Origin: Scatomorpha stercorigallinarum
GTDB taxonomy: Bacteria; Bacillota; Clostridia; Oscillospirales; Oscillospiraceae
Length of the DNA: 64,000 bases
Assembly (NCBI GenBank): GCA_944387865.1
Contig: CALXGN010000007.1
Location: forward strand, 1 to 64,000
Reading direction: 5' to 3'
In this document: positions 1 through 6,904 of the stretch, piece after piece
Numbering within the stretch: position 1 is the stretch's first letter
How the letters are laid out: every line of letters begins with the position of its first letter
Program-made: the position numbers and the translations under genes
Notes under the pieces: generated by a model
Told to the model about the DNA's origin: nothing
The model's input: only the letters and a program-made list of their open reading frames with translations
Databases searched by the model: none

Positions 1-38
1 TGTCGTAAATCTGTCGTAAATCCGGAAAACTTACGACA
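1..38. repeat. Left-end integrase arm-type repeats
   Basis: TGTCGTAAAT occurs twice 11 bp apart (1-10 and 12-21), and an inverted TGTCGTAA copy lies at 31-38 over the integrase stop codon. The same pair with the same 11-bp pitch recurs at 9693-9713. Paired short repeats at both ends of an element with a Tn916-type integrase are typical of arm-type binding sites for the integrase N-terminal domain. The repeats are seen directly; the binding role is inferred. Confidence 0.6.
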
Positions 39-1266
39 CACGTTTTTCGCGCCGCCTCTCCTGTCTACCCGAGGCGGCATTCAGCTCCAACATTTCTGCC
101 CTTGCATCCTCGAAGCCGAGATGCGTATAGGTGTTGAGCGTTACACCAATCTCGCTGTGACCCATTATGTATTGCAGCGTCTTGGGGTTCATCCCGGACT
201 TTGCCATGTTGGAGCAAAACGTGTGACGGCATACGTGCGGCGTAATCTTGGGCATCTGCACCTTGTATATGCTGTTGTACTTGGCGCAGATGTGCTGGAA
301 GTACTTTTCCCAGTGGAGAGCCACCATTGGACGCCCATTCTTGTCGAGAAAGAGAAAGCCGCTGTACCCCTGTACCACCGGCTCCACCTTTGGCGGTTTC
401 CTGTTGACAAGTATACGGGCAAAGCACTCCTTTACCTCAGGCGTCATGGGAACCATTCTGGTGCCGCAGCCGGTTTTCGGGTCTTCTATAACATACTCCA
501 TGTTGCTGGTTCTCTGGAGCTGGTGGTCTACGATAATCCGGCTGTTTTCAAAATCAATGTTGCCGACGGTCAAGCCGGCGAACTCCGAAATGCGCAGCCC
601 CGTTTTGAAGAGAATATAGATGCCGTCATAGTAGCGGCTAAAGTGCTTGTCGTTTCTGACGAACTCCAAAAAGGCGCGTTCCTGCTTGCGCGTGAGTGCC
701 TCGCGGGTTACGCTGTCGTTCACAACTACCGTGCTCAGCTGAAACTCAAAGGGGTTCTTGTTCAGAAGGTCGTTATCGACCGCCATTTGAAACGCCGGCC
801 TCAGGACGCCGCGGACGGAATGAATTGTGCTGTAGCCGCGCCCGTCGTCCTGTAGTTTTATCAGCCACGCCTTAGCGTCGAAAATCTTGACTCGGTCAAT
901 GCGTTTGCACCCGAAGTCCTCTTTCTTGAGGATGTTGATAACAAAATTGTAGTTGGCTCGCGTGTTGTGCCGGACACCTCTTTTTTGGGCAACATACATT
1001 TCCACCAGCTCGAGCACGGTCAAGTCGCCGCCATTTGTGGCAAGCCCGCTGTTTAAATCCCGTTGAATCTGCTTCTCCTTTTCCCGTAAAGGCAGGTCGT
1101 TGCGTTTGCCTTTCGGAGCGGTGTCGGCGCTCGTCAGAGTCCAACTGTAGACCGTCCTCCGTTTGCCGAACACGTCCTGATACTTGTATTCGTACTTTCC
1201 ATCTTTTCGCTGGCTCTCTCCAGTCCATAGTTTTCGGCCTTTTTTGTCTCGCCTTATTTCAGACAT
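31..1266 (-). CDS. int: Tyrosine recombinase, Tn916-type integrase
   Basis: A 411-residue site-specific recombinase that would integrate and excise the element spanning about 1-9756. The catalytic set is visible: Arg225 (TGLRISE), His344-x-x-Arg347 (HVCRH), His370 (MGHS) and the nucleophile Tyr380 (NTYTHLG). Residues 1-75 match the small Tn916-like arm-binding domain and about 80-175 the SAM-like core-binding domain. The length is close to Tn916 Int (405 residues). It is the terminal gene of the element, pointing at the left boundary, with the excisionase 93 bp upstream, a standard int-xis arrangement. An inverted arm repeat overlaps its stop codon. The reading frame looks intact, so the enzyme is probably functional. 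Confidence 0.95.
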   Translation of the reverse strand: MSEIRRDKKGRKLWTGESQRKDGKYEYKYQDVFGKRRTVYSWTLTSADTAPKGKRNDLPLREKEKQIQRDLNSGLATNGGDLTVLELVEMYVAQKRGVRHNTRANYNFVINILKKEDFGCKRIDRVKIFDAKAWLIKLQDDGRGYSTIHSVRGVLRPAFQMAVDNDLLNKNPFEFQLSTVVVNDSVTREALTRKQERAFLEFVRNDKHFSRYYDGIYILFKTGLRISEFAGLTVGNIDFENSRIIVDHQLQRTSNMEYVIEDPKTGCGTRMVPMTPEVKECFARILVNRKPPKVEPVVQGYSGFLFLDKNGRPMVALHWEKYFQHICAKYNSIYKVQMPKITPHVCRHTFCSNMAKSGMNPKTLQYIMGHSEIGVTLNTYTHLGFEDARAEMLELNAASGRQERRREKRVS

Positions 1267-1359
1267 TGCTACTCCTTTCCAACTAAGAAAAGAGCCAGGC
1301 TATGATACGGATATTGTATCATAATCCCGGCTCTTTTGTCACACGATTATTTACTTGCG

Positions 1360-1590
1360 TTATATGGCAGACAGTTTTTCGTCAACGTATCGTTCAAAAA
1401 CTCTGCGCTTAATCTGAGGGCGGGTGCCGTTCCAGAGAATAAAATCTGCACCCGGATTTTCATCTATCAGTTTCCTCAGCTTCTTATCGCCGATGTGGAA
1501 GTATTTTGAGGCCTCCTGTACACTGAGGGTGTACTTTCGCCAAATGGGAATCTCATACTTATCGTCAAACTGTTCATGTTCTCTTACCAT
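1360..1590 (-). CDS. xis: Excisionase (Tn916 Xis-like DNA-binding protein)
   Basis: A 76-residue winged-helix protein. The segment LSVQEASKYFHIGDKKLRKL is the recognition helix-turn-helix of Tn916-type excisionases, and the C-terminus (WNGTRPQIKRRVFERYVDEK) matches the conserved wing and tail. The start at 1590 was chosen because GGAAGGAG sits 8 nt upstream; two in-frame upstream ATGs lie inside or too close to that ribosome-binding site. It lies between int and the relaxase gene, read in the same direction. Its expected role is to bend DNA at the element ends and bias the integrase toward excision. Confidence 0.9.
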   Translation of the reverse strand: MVREHEQFDDKYEIPIWRKYTLSVQEASKYFHIGDKKLRKLIDENPGADFILWNGTRPQIKRRVFERYVDEKLSAI

Positions 1591-1610
1591 AGGCATAGCT
1601 CCTTCCAAGA

Positions 1611-2900
1611 TTAAATTTCCATATCCCGGCCTTGGCTGTGGGATGGGTGTTTGCGTTCTGGATTCTCGCGCTCATGTGCAAGAACGTCGCGGATAAAAGC
1701 CCTGACCTTTTCCGGCGCGGCCTTGAGCGCCGTGAGGTAGGGCTGGACTTTCTTCTTGAGTGCCTCATATTTCTCGTGAATCGAATCATAGCGCTGCTTC
1801 CAGACAGAGGCGGCTTGTTCGGCGGCGCTGAGCTTGTCGCTCAGCTTTACAATTTCCGCTCTGGCGGCGAGCCCCTTGACGGCGTGTTTCTTCAGCTCGC
1901 CGCACTCTTGCGCAGTCAGAGTAATGCTTCCGGTCAGCGGGTTGCGCTTGCCCATTTCTTTAATCTCGCGCGCCGTGAGCGCGGCAACTTTGGCAGTTTT
2001 CGTTTCCTTTTTCAGCGCGTGCAGCCGCTGTTCCTGCTTCTCGGCTGCGGCATTCGCGTCCACCAACGCCTGCTCAGCCTGTGTCACCTGTTCGCTCACG
2101 GCCTCCAGCCGCTGCTGCTCGGCTTTGACCTTGAACTGCGTCACGGTCAGGTGTTCCTCAGTGCTGCCGCGCTCGCCGCGTTCTATGTCATCGTAGCCGG
2201 CCAAGCGCATGAAATGAAAAAAGTCATCCTGCAATACGCTGTAGGACGACTTCAAAATCTGCTTGCCCCTTGCGTTTAGCATGGGCTTGCCGTCGGCGTC
2301 GAGCGCGGGCTTCGACGCCCATTTCTTGCTCCGGCTGACCTGCATGAACGTCTCTTTCACTGTGCCGACGAGGCTCTTGTCCTTACACCGCTTCGACCAA
2401 AGCACCTGTTTCTCTACGACTGGTATGTAGACGACGTGGAGGTGGTAGTGGTAGACGTCCTCGCCCAGCGCCTCGGACATCGCGCGGTTTTGCTCGTCGG
2501 CGTGCATGACAGCCGAGAGGATAAACTGCTCACCGCCCACAATCTCCACGGCGGCTTTGTAGGCGTCGGCGTAGAATTGTTTGGCAAACTCGTAACCGCC
2601 ATGGTTGTAGAAGTATGCGGAGTTCACATCAAAGACCAGCTCACCGAATTTCACGGCGTCGGGTTTGAGGCCGCGGGTGGAGATAACTTTTTCACGCTCA
2701 AGCTGCTCGAACATTTCGGTATAGCTTGCGGTCGGAGCCTTGAAGTGTACATTCATCTCCGCACGCTCTTGGACGATGTCCTGATTAGAGTATTGCGTTT
2801 TCTCGCGCTCATTGTGCTCCTGTATCTTCGCCACGTCGCCGGGAGCTTTCAGGTCGTGGTTGCGGACGATGGTGCGGTTGACACCGTCGTTTCTTGCCAT
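1611..2900 (-). CDS. mobV: MobV-family relaxase (Pre/Mob)
   Basis: A 429-residue conjugative relaxase that would nick oriT and pilot the single strand into a recipient using a co-resident conjugation machine. Family motifs are visible: HNER (29-32), the metal-binding HADE (133-136) and HYHLH (151-155). The gap between the HxDE and HxH motifs is longer than in plasmid MobV proteins. Residues about 255-400 are Ala/Glu/Lys-rich coiled coil, usual for the C-terminus of this family. No type IV secretion genes occur in the element, so it is predicted to be mobilizable rather than self-transmissible. The stretch upstream holds a cluster of hairpins that is the best oriT candidate. Confidence 0.9.
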   Translation of the reverse strand: MARNDGVNRTIVRNHDLKAPGDVAKIQEHNEREKTQYSNQDIVQERAEMNVHFKAPTASYTEMFEQLEREKVISTRGLKPDAVKFGELVFDVNSAYFYNHGGYEFAKQFYADAYKAAVEIVGGEQFILSAVMHADEQNRAMSEALGEDVYHYHLHVVYIPVVEKQVLWSKRCKDKSLVGTVKETFMQVSRSKKWASKPALDADGKPMLNARGKQILKSSYSVLQDDFFHFMRLAGYDDIERGERGSTEEHLTVTQFKVKAEQQRLEAVSEQVTQAEQALVDANAAAEKQEQRLHALKKETKTAKVAALTAREIKEMGKRNPLTGSITLTAQECGELKKHAVKGLAARAEIVKLSDKLSAAEQAASVWKQRYDSIHEKYEALKKKVQPYLTALKAAPEKVRAFIRDVLAHERENPERKHPSHSQGRDMEI

Positions 2901-3053
2901 GGAATACGCTCCTTCCTGTGGAATTGGGGACGAGGGGGGGCGTGGAGGCGCTTTCTGCGGAAAGCGTAATAACCCACTATGACACTTTCATCCCAATGGC
3001 TGCAAAGTGCCGTGGGCTCTCCGAGGGGGTATTGCGCCCACTGCGGTGGACGC

Positions 3054-3225
3054 GCTGACCAACAGAAAACAGGCAGATGTTTCCTGCTGGTCAGCAATAT
3101 ATGCAGCCGCAAATGTTGCTGCTGCATATATGAGTTTTACGCTAAGACGCTGTGTACATACGTACCGAGGCTCAACGCTCGTGTACGTATGTACGTTGCG
3201 AATCGCCGCAAAACTCATTTATATG
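3054..3225. other. Cluster of nested inverted repeats, oriT or replication origin candidate
   Basis: Three successive dyads lie between the relaxase and helicase genes. The first is 3054-3065 with 3084-3095 (GCTGACCAACAG, 11 of 12 paired). The second is 3097-3107 with 3121-3131 (ATATATGCAGC, perfect). The third is 3154-3165 with 3183-3194 (GTACATACGTAC, perfect) and overlaps the helicase stop codon. A fourth, imperfect pairing joins TGAGTTTTAC at 3131-3140 to GCAAAACTCA at 3209-3218. The position fits a MobV oriT or the origin recognised by the primase-helicase pair. No promoter was recognised in the remaining part of 2901-3171. Confidence 0.5.
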
Positions 3226-4530
3226 CGGGCGCACTATGGCTTCAATACCCATGAAGCCCCACACGCGCCGCCCCGCAGAGTTGGTGATGTTGTTGCAGTG
3301 CTCGAGATTGTATTTGCCTGACGCTGCAACAAGCGCGTCACTGAAGCTGCGTGGTTTTAGCGCGGTCAGACTGTTTTCCTCGCACCACATCCGGTATATC
3401 TCGTAGCAATCCTTCGAGCTTATGGACGCATCCGCTTTCAACCGGATGTAGCCCTCGGATTCCAGAAATTCATAGACATTGTTGTTGTCACGCTTGACAG
3501 ACTCGCGGTTTTCCCTAGTCCGCGCGCTCTCGGTAAACTTGAAATTGTTTTCTGCCAATCGCTGCAAGCCCTCAAAAGCCCAGAGGAAGATGCCCTCAAC
3601 CTCGGCCTTCATTTTCTCGGCGAGGTCAGGGTCGTCCACACGGTCAGCGGCCTTTTCCCTCGTGGTCAGCACGAGCTGACGCCGGTAAAAGCCGTCGCTG
3701 CGGTCAAAGAGCGCCTGCAAGTCGCCGTTGCTGAACGCGAGCAGCCGTGCGAACATCCAGCCCTGGTAGCTCTGTTTGCCCTTGCGCTCCAAGTCCATCT
3801 TGCCTTGCGCCGTGACGATGGACTTGACGTAGTTGGTCTGGCGCAGTGCTTCCATGCGCATATCATCATCGACGCACAGAAGGACGTGTTCGAGGTCGGC
3901 GCGGGCAAAGCGGTTTTCAGAGATTTTGCCGATGCTGCCGTCCTTCATGTTGCTGCCGAACAGGGTAGAGAGCACCACGCCAATCTGGCTCTTACCCTCG
4001 CCGCCGCTGCCTTTAATGACCATCATGCGCTGCCCCTTGTTGCTGGGTATGAGGCAGTAGCCTATGAACTCCTGCAAGGTGGGTATGTCCTCAGGGTAGA
4101 GCAGCTCGCCGAGGAATTTCAACCAGCGCTCGGGTTTTGGAGCGTTGGGGGTGTAGGCAACCGGCAGGCGGCTGCGCACAATTTTGCTTTTGCCCTCGGT
4201 GAACGTGCCGTCCAGAAACAACGTTCCGTTAGCAAGGTGGATGCGGTCTGACTCCGGCGCCAAGTCCTCAACACGCGCCGCGAGCTTCATAAGCTCTATG
4301 ATGTTGCTTATCTTGCGCGGAATGTTGCTCACGGCGCAGCAGCGCAGCTCCTCAAAGATTTTGCCGCGCAACGGCAGCTCGTCTGTGACGCGCCCATCGG
4401 GCGTGAAAAACGCGCCGTTCATGTAGACGAGCCTGTGACGACTGAGGAAGTCGTCGCAAAAGAGAGCCTCGTTGATGCTCTTGCCGTCAAACCAAAAGGG
4501 CGCCTCAGCCGACCTTTTGCCCTTCGCCAT
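3172..4530 (-). CDS. P4-family primase-helicase (D5/SF3-like ATPase)
   Basis: A 452-residue replication protein. Walker A is GSGGEGKS (174-181) and Walker B is LLCVDDD (217-223). The N-terminal 150 residues resemble the D5_N region of phage/plasmid P4-type primase-helicases, and the C-terminal 100 residues (KRDNNNVYEFLESEGYI onward) look like the winged-helix tail of the family. Its start overlaps the CHC2 primase gene by 26 bp, so the two are translationally linked and probably form one split primase-helicase. The expected role is element replication after excision or during transfer. The 3' end runs into the hairpin cluster at 3154-3194. Confidence 0.88.
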   Translation of the reverse strand: MAKGKRSAEAPFWFDGKSINEALFCDDFLSRHRLVYMNGAFFTPDGRVTDELPLRGKIFEELRCCAVSNIPRKISNIIELMKLAARVEDLAPESDRIHLANGTLFLDGTFTEGKSKIVRSRLPVAYTPNAPKPERWLKFLGELLYPEDIPTLQEFIGYCLIPSNKGQRMMVIKGSGGEGKSQIGVVLSTLFGSNMKDGSIGKISENRFARADLEHVLLCVDDDMRMEALRQTNYVKSIVTAQGKMDLERKGKQSYQGWMFARLLAFSNGDLQALFDRSDGFYRRQLVLTTREKAADRVDDPDLAEKMKAEVEGIFLWAFEGLQRLAENNFKFTESARTRENRESVKRDNNNVYEFLESEGYIRLKADASISSKDCYEIYRMWCEENSLTALKPRSFSDALVAASGKYNLEHCNNITNSAGRRVWGFMGIEAIVRPHINEFCGDSQRTYVHER

Positions 4531-4981
4531 TCCAACGCGCCTCCTTCATCAGGTATTCAATGTAGTCCAGCTCCTTGCACGCCTCGACATAGCGCTCATC
4601 GGGCTCGTCCAGCGGCGAGCGCGGAGCAAACTCGGCTTTCCACCGCCGCAGCTGACTCAGGCGTTGGCGCAGCTCGTCCATTTTCGAGCGAGGCTTATTC
4701 TGCGGCGGCCTGTCCGCGGACAGGCCAAAGTCATAGGCCAGCCTCCGCGCTGCCTCATAGTTACTCAGGCCAAGCAGCCGAGCCGTTAGGTCGATCACGT
4801 CGCCGTGCCCGCCACAGCCGAAACAGTGGAAGTGGTCTTCGTAGAGCTTCATGCTCGGATGCCGGTCATCGTGGAAGATGCAGCGCGCCATGCCTGAGCG
4901 CCCCACGTCCAGCCTGTAGCGTTCCGCTGCCTCCGGCACGCTCACCGACGCTTTTACGGTTTCATACAGATTCAAAGGCAT
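4505..4981 (-). CDS. CHC2 zinc-finger primase-like protein
   Basis: A 158-residue protein with a DnaG-type CHC2 zinc finger near its N-terminus: Cys34, His37, Cys53 and Cys56 (CIFH and CFGC). The finger is followed by the conserved GDVIDLTARL helix. The TOPRIM catalytic domain of full DnaG is absent, so this is the template-recognition half of a split primase whose partner is the helicase overlapping its 3' end. The region beyond residue 80 is basic and without recognisable domains. It reads away from the divergent HTH repressor, so replication genes and repressor share the intergenic 4982-5196 control region. Confidence 0.88.
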   Translation of the reverse strand: MPLNLYETVKASVSVPEAAERYRLDVGRSGMARCIFHDDRHPSMKLYEDHFHCFGCGGHGDVIDLTARLLGLSNYEAARRLAYDFGLSADRPPQNKPRSKMDELRQRLSQLRRWKAEFAPRSPLDEPDERYVEACKELDYIEYLMKEARWNGEGQKVG

Positions 4982-5060
4982 TACCTCCTGAAAAAGATTG
5001 GCGGGTTTTTGCCCGTCTGCCTGAATATACGGAGAAAATGCCCCTTAGCCTTGAAATCCC

Positions 5061-5115
5061 GCAAAACTGCAAGAAAAGAAAAAAGCCGCCCCTCACTCTT
5101 GCAAAAGTGCAAGAG
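5061..5115. promoter_or_regulatory. Repeated operator-like boxes between replication genes and repressor
   Basis: The 14-mer GCAAAAsTGCAAGA occurs at 5061-5074 and 5101-5114, exactly 40 bp apart. The second copy forms a perfect dyad with its flank: CTCTTGCA (5096-5103) and TGCAAGAG (5108-5115). A smaller palindrome, CTTTGCAAAG, lies at 5174-5183 between promoter and start codon of the HTH gene. These are good candidates for sites bound by the neighbouring HTH protein to control both divergent transcripts. Repeats are seen directly; binding is inferred. Confidence 0.45.
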
Positions 5116-5134
5116 CGCAGGACGGCTGAAAATA

Positions 5135-5163
5135 TTGCCAGAATGGCTCAATTCAAGTATAAT
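5135..5163 (+). promoter_or_regulatory. Sigma-70 promoter of the HTH repressor-sigma operon
   Basis: TTGCCA (5135-5140) and TATAAT (5158-5163) are separated by 17 bp, close to consensus. It lies 34 bp upstream of the start codon at 5197. Confidence 0.75.
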
Positions 5164-5196
5164 AACCGAAGAACTTTGCAAAGAGAGGTGCCGTAC

Positions 5197-6030
5197 ATGG
5201 CTGGCGAATACTTGCCCGGAAACGTCCGGGAGCGGATTCAGGAGCTGCTGAAAGAGCGCAAAATTACTCAGGCGCAGCTCGCATCGCGTATCGGCAGCAC
5301 GGAGAGCGCCGTCAGCCGCTTCATATCCGGCAAGACGGATAAGATAAGCGCCGAGTACATCATCCGCATTGCCAAGGCTTTTAACGTCTCCACGGACTTC
5401 CTACTCGGAGTGGTCAATGTCCCCGACCGCAAGAACTACGACGTCGAGGAGCTGGGACTCTCAGTGCAGGCGGCGCGGAATCTGTACACCGGCAAGGTCA
5501 ATGCGGAGATTGTAAACCGGCTGCTGGAAAGCCCGCGCTTTGCCGAGGTCACGTACATGATTGAGCAGTATTTCAACGACACGCTCGCGGAGGGCTTCGC
5601 CGCGCAGAACCAGATGTACGCCACCATCAGCGCCATGCTGCGCCGCGACGTCAAGACCGATGCCGCAGTGCAGGCCGCGCGGGACGCGAACCGGCAGCGC
5701 GTGCCGGTTTACCAAGCCGACCTGACCACGATACAAAACGCTTTCATGGCGTCGCTCAAAGAGGTCAAGCGTGAGCTGGGCAACGACCTCACAGCGGCGC
5801 AGACGCTGACCAAGGAGGTCACACGGCAGATGTACGTCTCGCTGACCAAGGGCGGGGATGTGCAAAAGGCGCAGGTGACACCTGAACTGTTCGCGTCAGC
5901 TGTCACGCAAAGCGTGGCGGGCATGGAGGGCGCACAGCCCGAGGCGCTTGAAAAGCTCGGTAAGGCGCTCACGGAGTTCGCGCGGGCAACCATGGACTAC
6001 GCCAAGGAGAAGCAGGATGCCGGACAATGA
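5197..6030 (+). CDS. Cro/CI-type HTH regulator of the mobile element
   Basis: A 277-residue protein with an N-terminal HTH_XRE domain (residues about 10-70: QAQLASRIGSTESAVSRFIS), followed by an uncharacterised alpha-helical region. The start at 5197 is chosen because AGAGAGGTG lies 6 nt upstream and the HTH begins there; the frame stays open far upstream but without coding character. It is divergent from the primase-helicase genes, flanked by repeated dyads, and its 3' end overlaps the sigma-factor gene by 14 bp. By analogy with other integrative elements it probably represses the replication and transfer genes. No LexA-type autocleavage domain or metallopeptidase partner is visible, so the induction signal is unknown. 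Confidence 0.85.
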   Translation: MAGEYLPGNVRERIQELLKERKITQAQLASRIGSTESAVSRFISGKTDKISAEYIIRIAKAFNVSTDFLLGVVNVPDRKNYDVEELGLSVQAARNLYTGKVNAEIVNRLLESPRFAEVTYMIEQYFNDTLAEGFAAQNQMYATISAMLRRDVKTDAAVQAARDANRQRVPVYQADLTTIQNAFMASLKEVKRELGNDLTAAQTLTKEVTRQMYVSLTKGGDVQKAQVTPELFASAVTQSVAGMEGAQPEALEKLGKALTEFARATMDYAKEKQDAGQ

Positions 6031-6649
6031 GCGGCTCTGCGCGCTCGCACAGGCGGGAGACGCAGATGCGCGGGAGCGATTGCTCGAGAGCAACCTCGGC
6101 TTCATCCGCAGGACGGCGCTTGAAGTGTACGGCAAAGCCGGTGAAAGCGGTCTCGACGTGGACGACCTTGTGCAGGAGGGCTGCATAGGGCTGCTGAGCG
6201 CGATTGACCGCTTTGACGCTGCGCGCGGGATGAAATTCCTCACCTACGCCGCCCCGGCGATACGCAACGCCATGACGGACTGCGTCCGCGCGGCGCTCTC
6301 GCAGTTTGAGCGGCGGCTCGAGGGCGACGGCATACAGCGCGTGTACCTCGACGACGTGCTCGACGTTGACGAACGTTTGCTGCGCATAGAGGCCGTCGCC
6401 GACCCGCACATGCAGACGCCGGAGCAGGTCGTCTTGCGCCGCGAGCAGCTCGCCGAGTTGTACGCCGGGCTGGACAACCTGACCGCCCGCGAGCAGACCT
6501 GGCTGCTATACCGCTACGGCTTCACCGACGGCACAGAGCACCCGCTCACCGCCGCCGCGCGGCGCTTCCACCTCAGCGGACACCGCGCAAAAAATCTCCA
6601 CGCACAGTCGATGGATGACCTGTGGCTCGAGTTGCCGTGGTGGTATTGA
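6017..6649 (+). CDS. Sigma-70 family factor carried by the element
   Basis: A 210-residue sigma factor. Region 2 is clear (about 25-95): ESNLGFIRRTALEVYG, then DLVQEGCIGLLSAIDRFD and a FLTYAAPAIRNAM stretch corresponding to the 2.3/2.4 promoter-melting and -10 reading segment. A degenerate region 4 is suggested by LTAREQTWLLYRYGF and a following helix pair near residues 155-195. The start at 6017 has AAGGAG 7 nt upstream and overlaps the preceding gene, so the two are co-translated. It resembles sigma factors of the SigB/SigF/RpoD type rather than short ECF factors. It lies upstream of the surface-protein gene, but the promoter seen there is of standard housekeeping type, so its targets are unknown. 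Confidence 0.85.
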   Translation: MPDNERLCALAQAGDADARERLLESNLGFIRRTALEVYGKAGESGLDVDDLVQEGCIGLLSAIDRFDAARGMKFLTYAAPAIRNAMTDCVRAALSQFERRLEGDGIQRVYLDDVLDVDERLLRIEAVADPHMQTPEQVVLRREQLAELYAGLDNLTAREQTWLLYRYGFTDGTEHPLTAAARRFHLSGHRAKNLHAQSMDDLWLELPWWY

Positions 6650-6701
6650 AAAGCCGAGGTACGTTCTGCCCCGTAACGCACCCAAACATCTCACAACCTC
6701 A

Positions 6702-6730
6702 TTGCATCCCGGCGCGGGATGTGGTAAAAT
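6702..6730 (+). promoter_or_regulatory. Promoter of the SLH cargo gene
   Basis: TTGCAT (6702-6707), a 17-bp spacer and TAAAAT (6725-6730). This leaves a 5' leader of about 170 nt before the start codon at 6905. Nothing else was recognised in 6650-6904. Confidence 0.65.
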
Positions 6731-6904
6731 GATTCGTAAATAAATGCCCATGAAAAAGGCGTACGCCTTTTGCCGTTTGGTGCCCACCAAACGATTCCCG
6801 TTAAACAACCAAATTCTCAGACAGGGAGGCGGCGGCAAAGCGCGCGCCAGCCGCGCCCGGCAGCTGCACGCAAATATGAAATCCTTAGGGAGGTACACGC
6901 ACAA

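Noticed and set aside
4435..5196. N-terminal extension of the HTH regulator frame
   Set aside because: The frame is open but overlaps the primase and helicase genes antisense, is Arg/Ser/Pro-rich, and a promoter and ribosome-binding site lie just before 5197.
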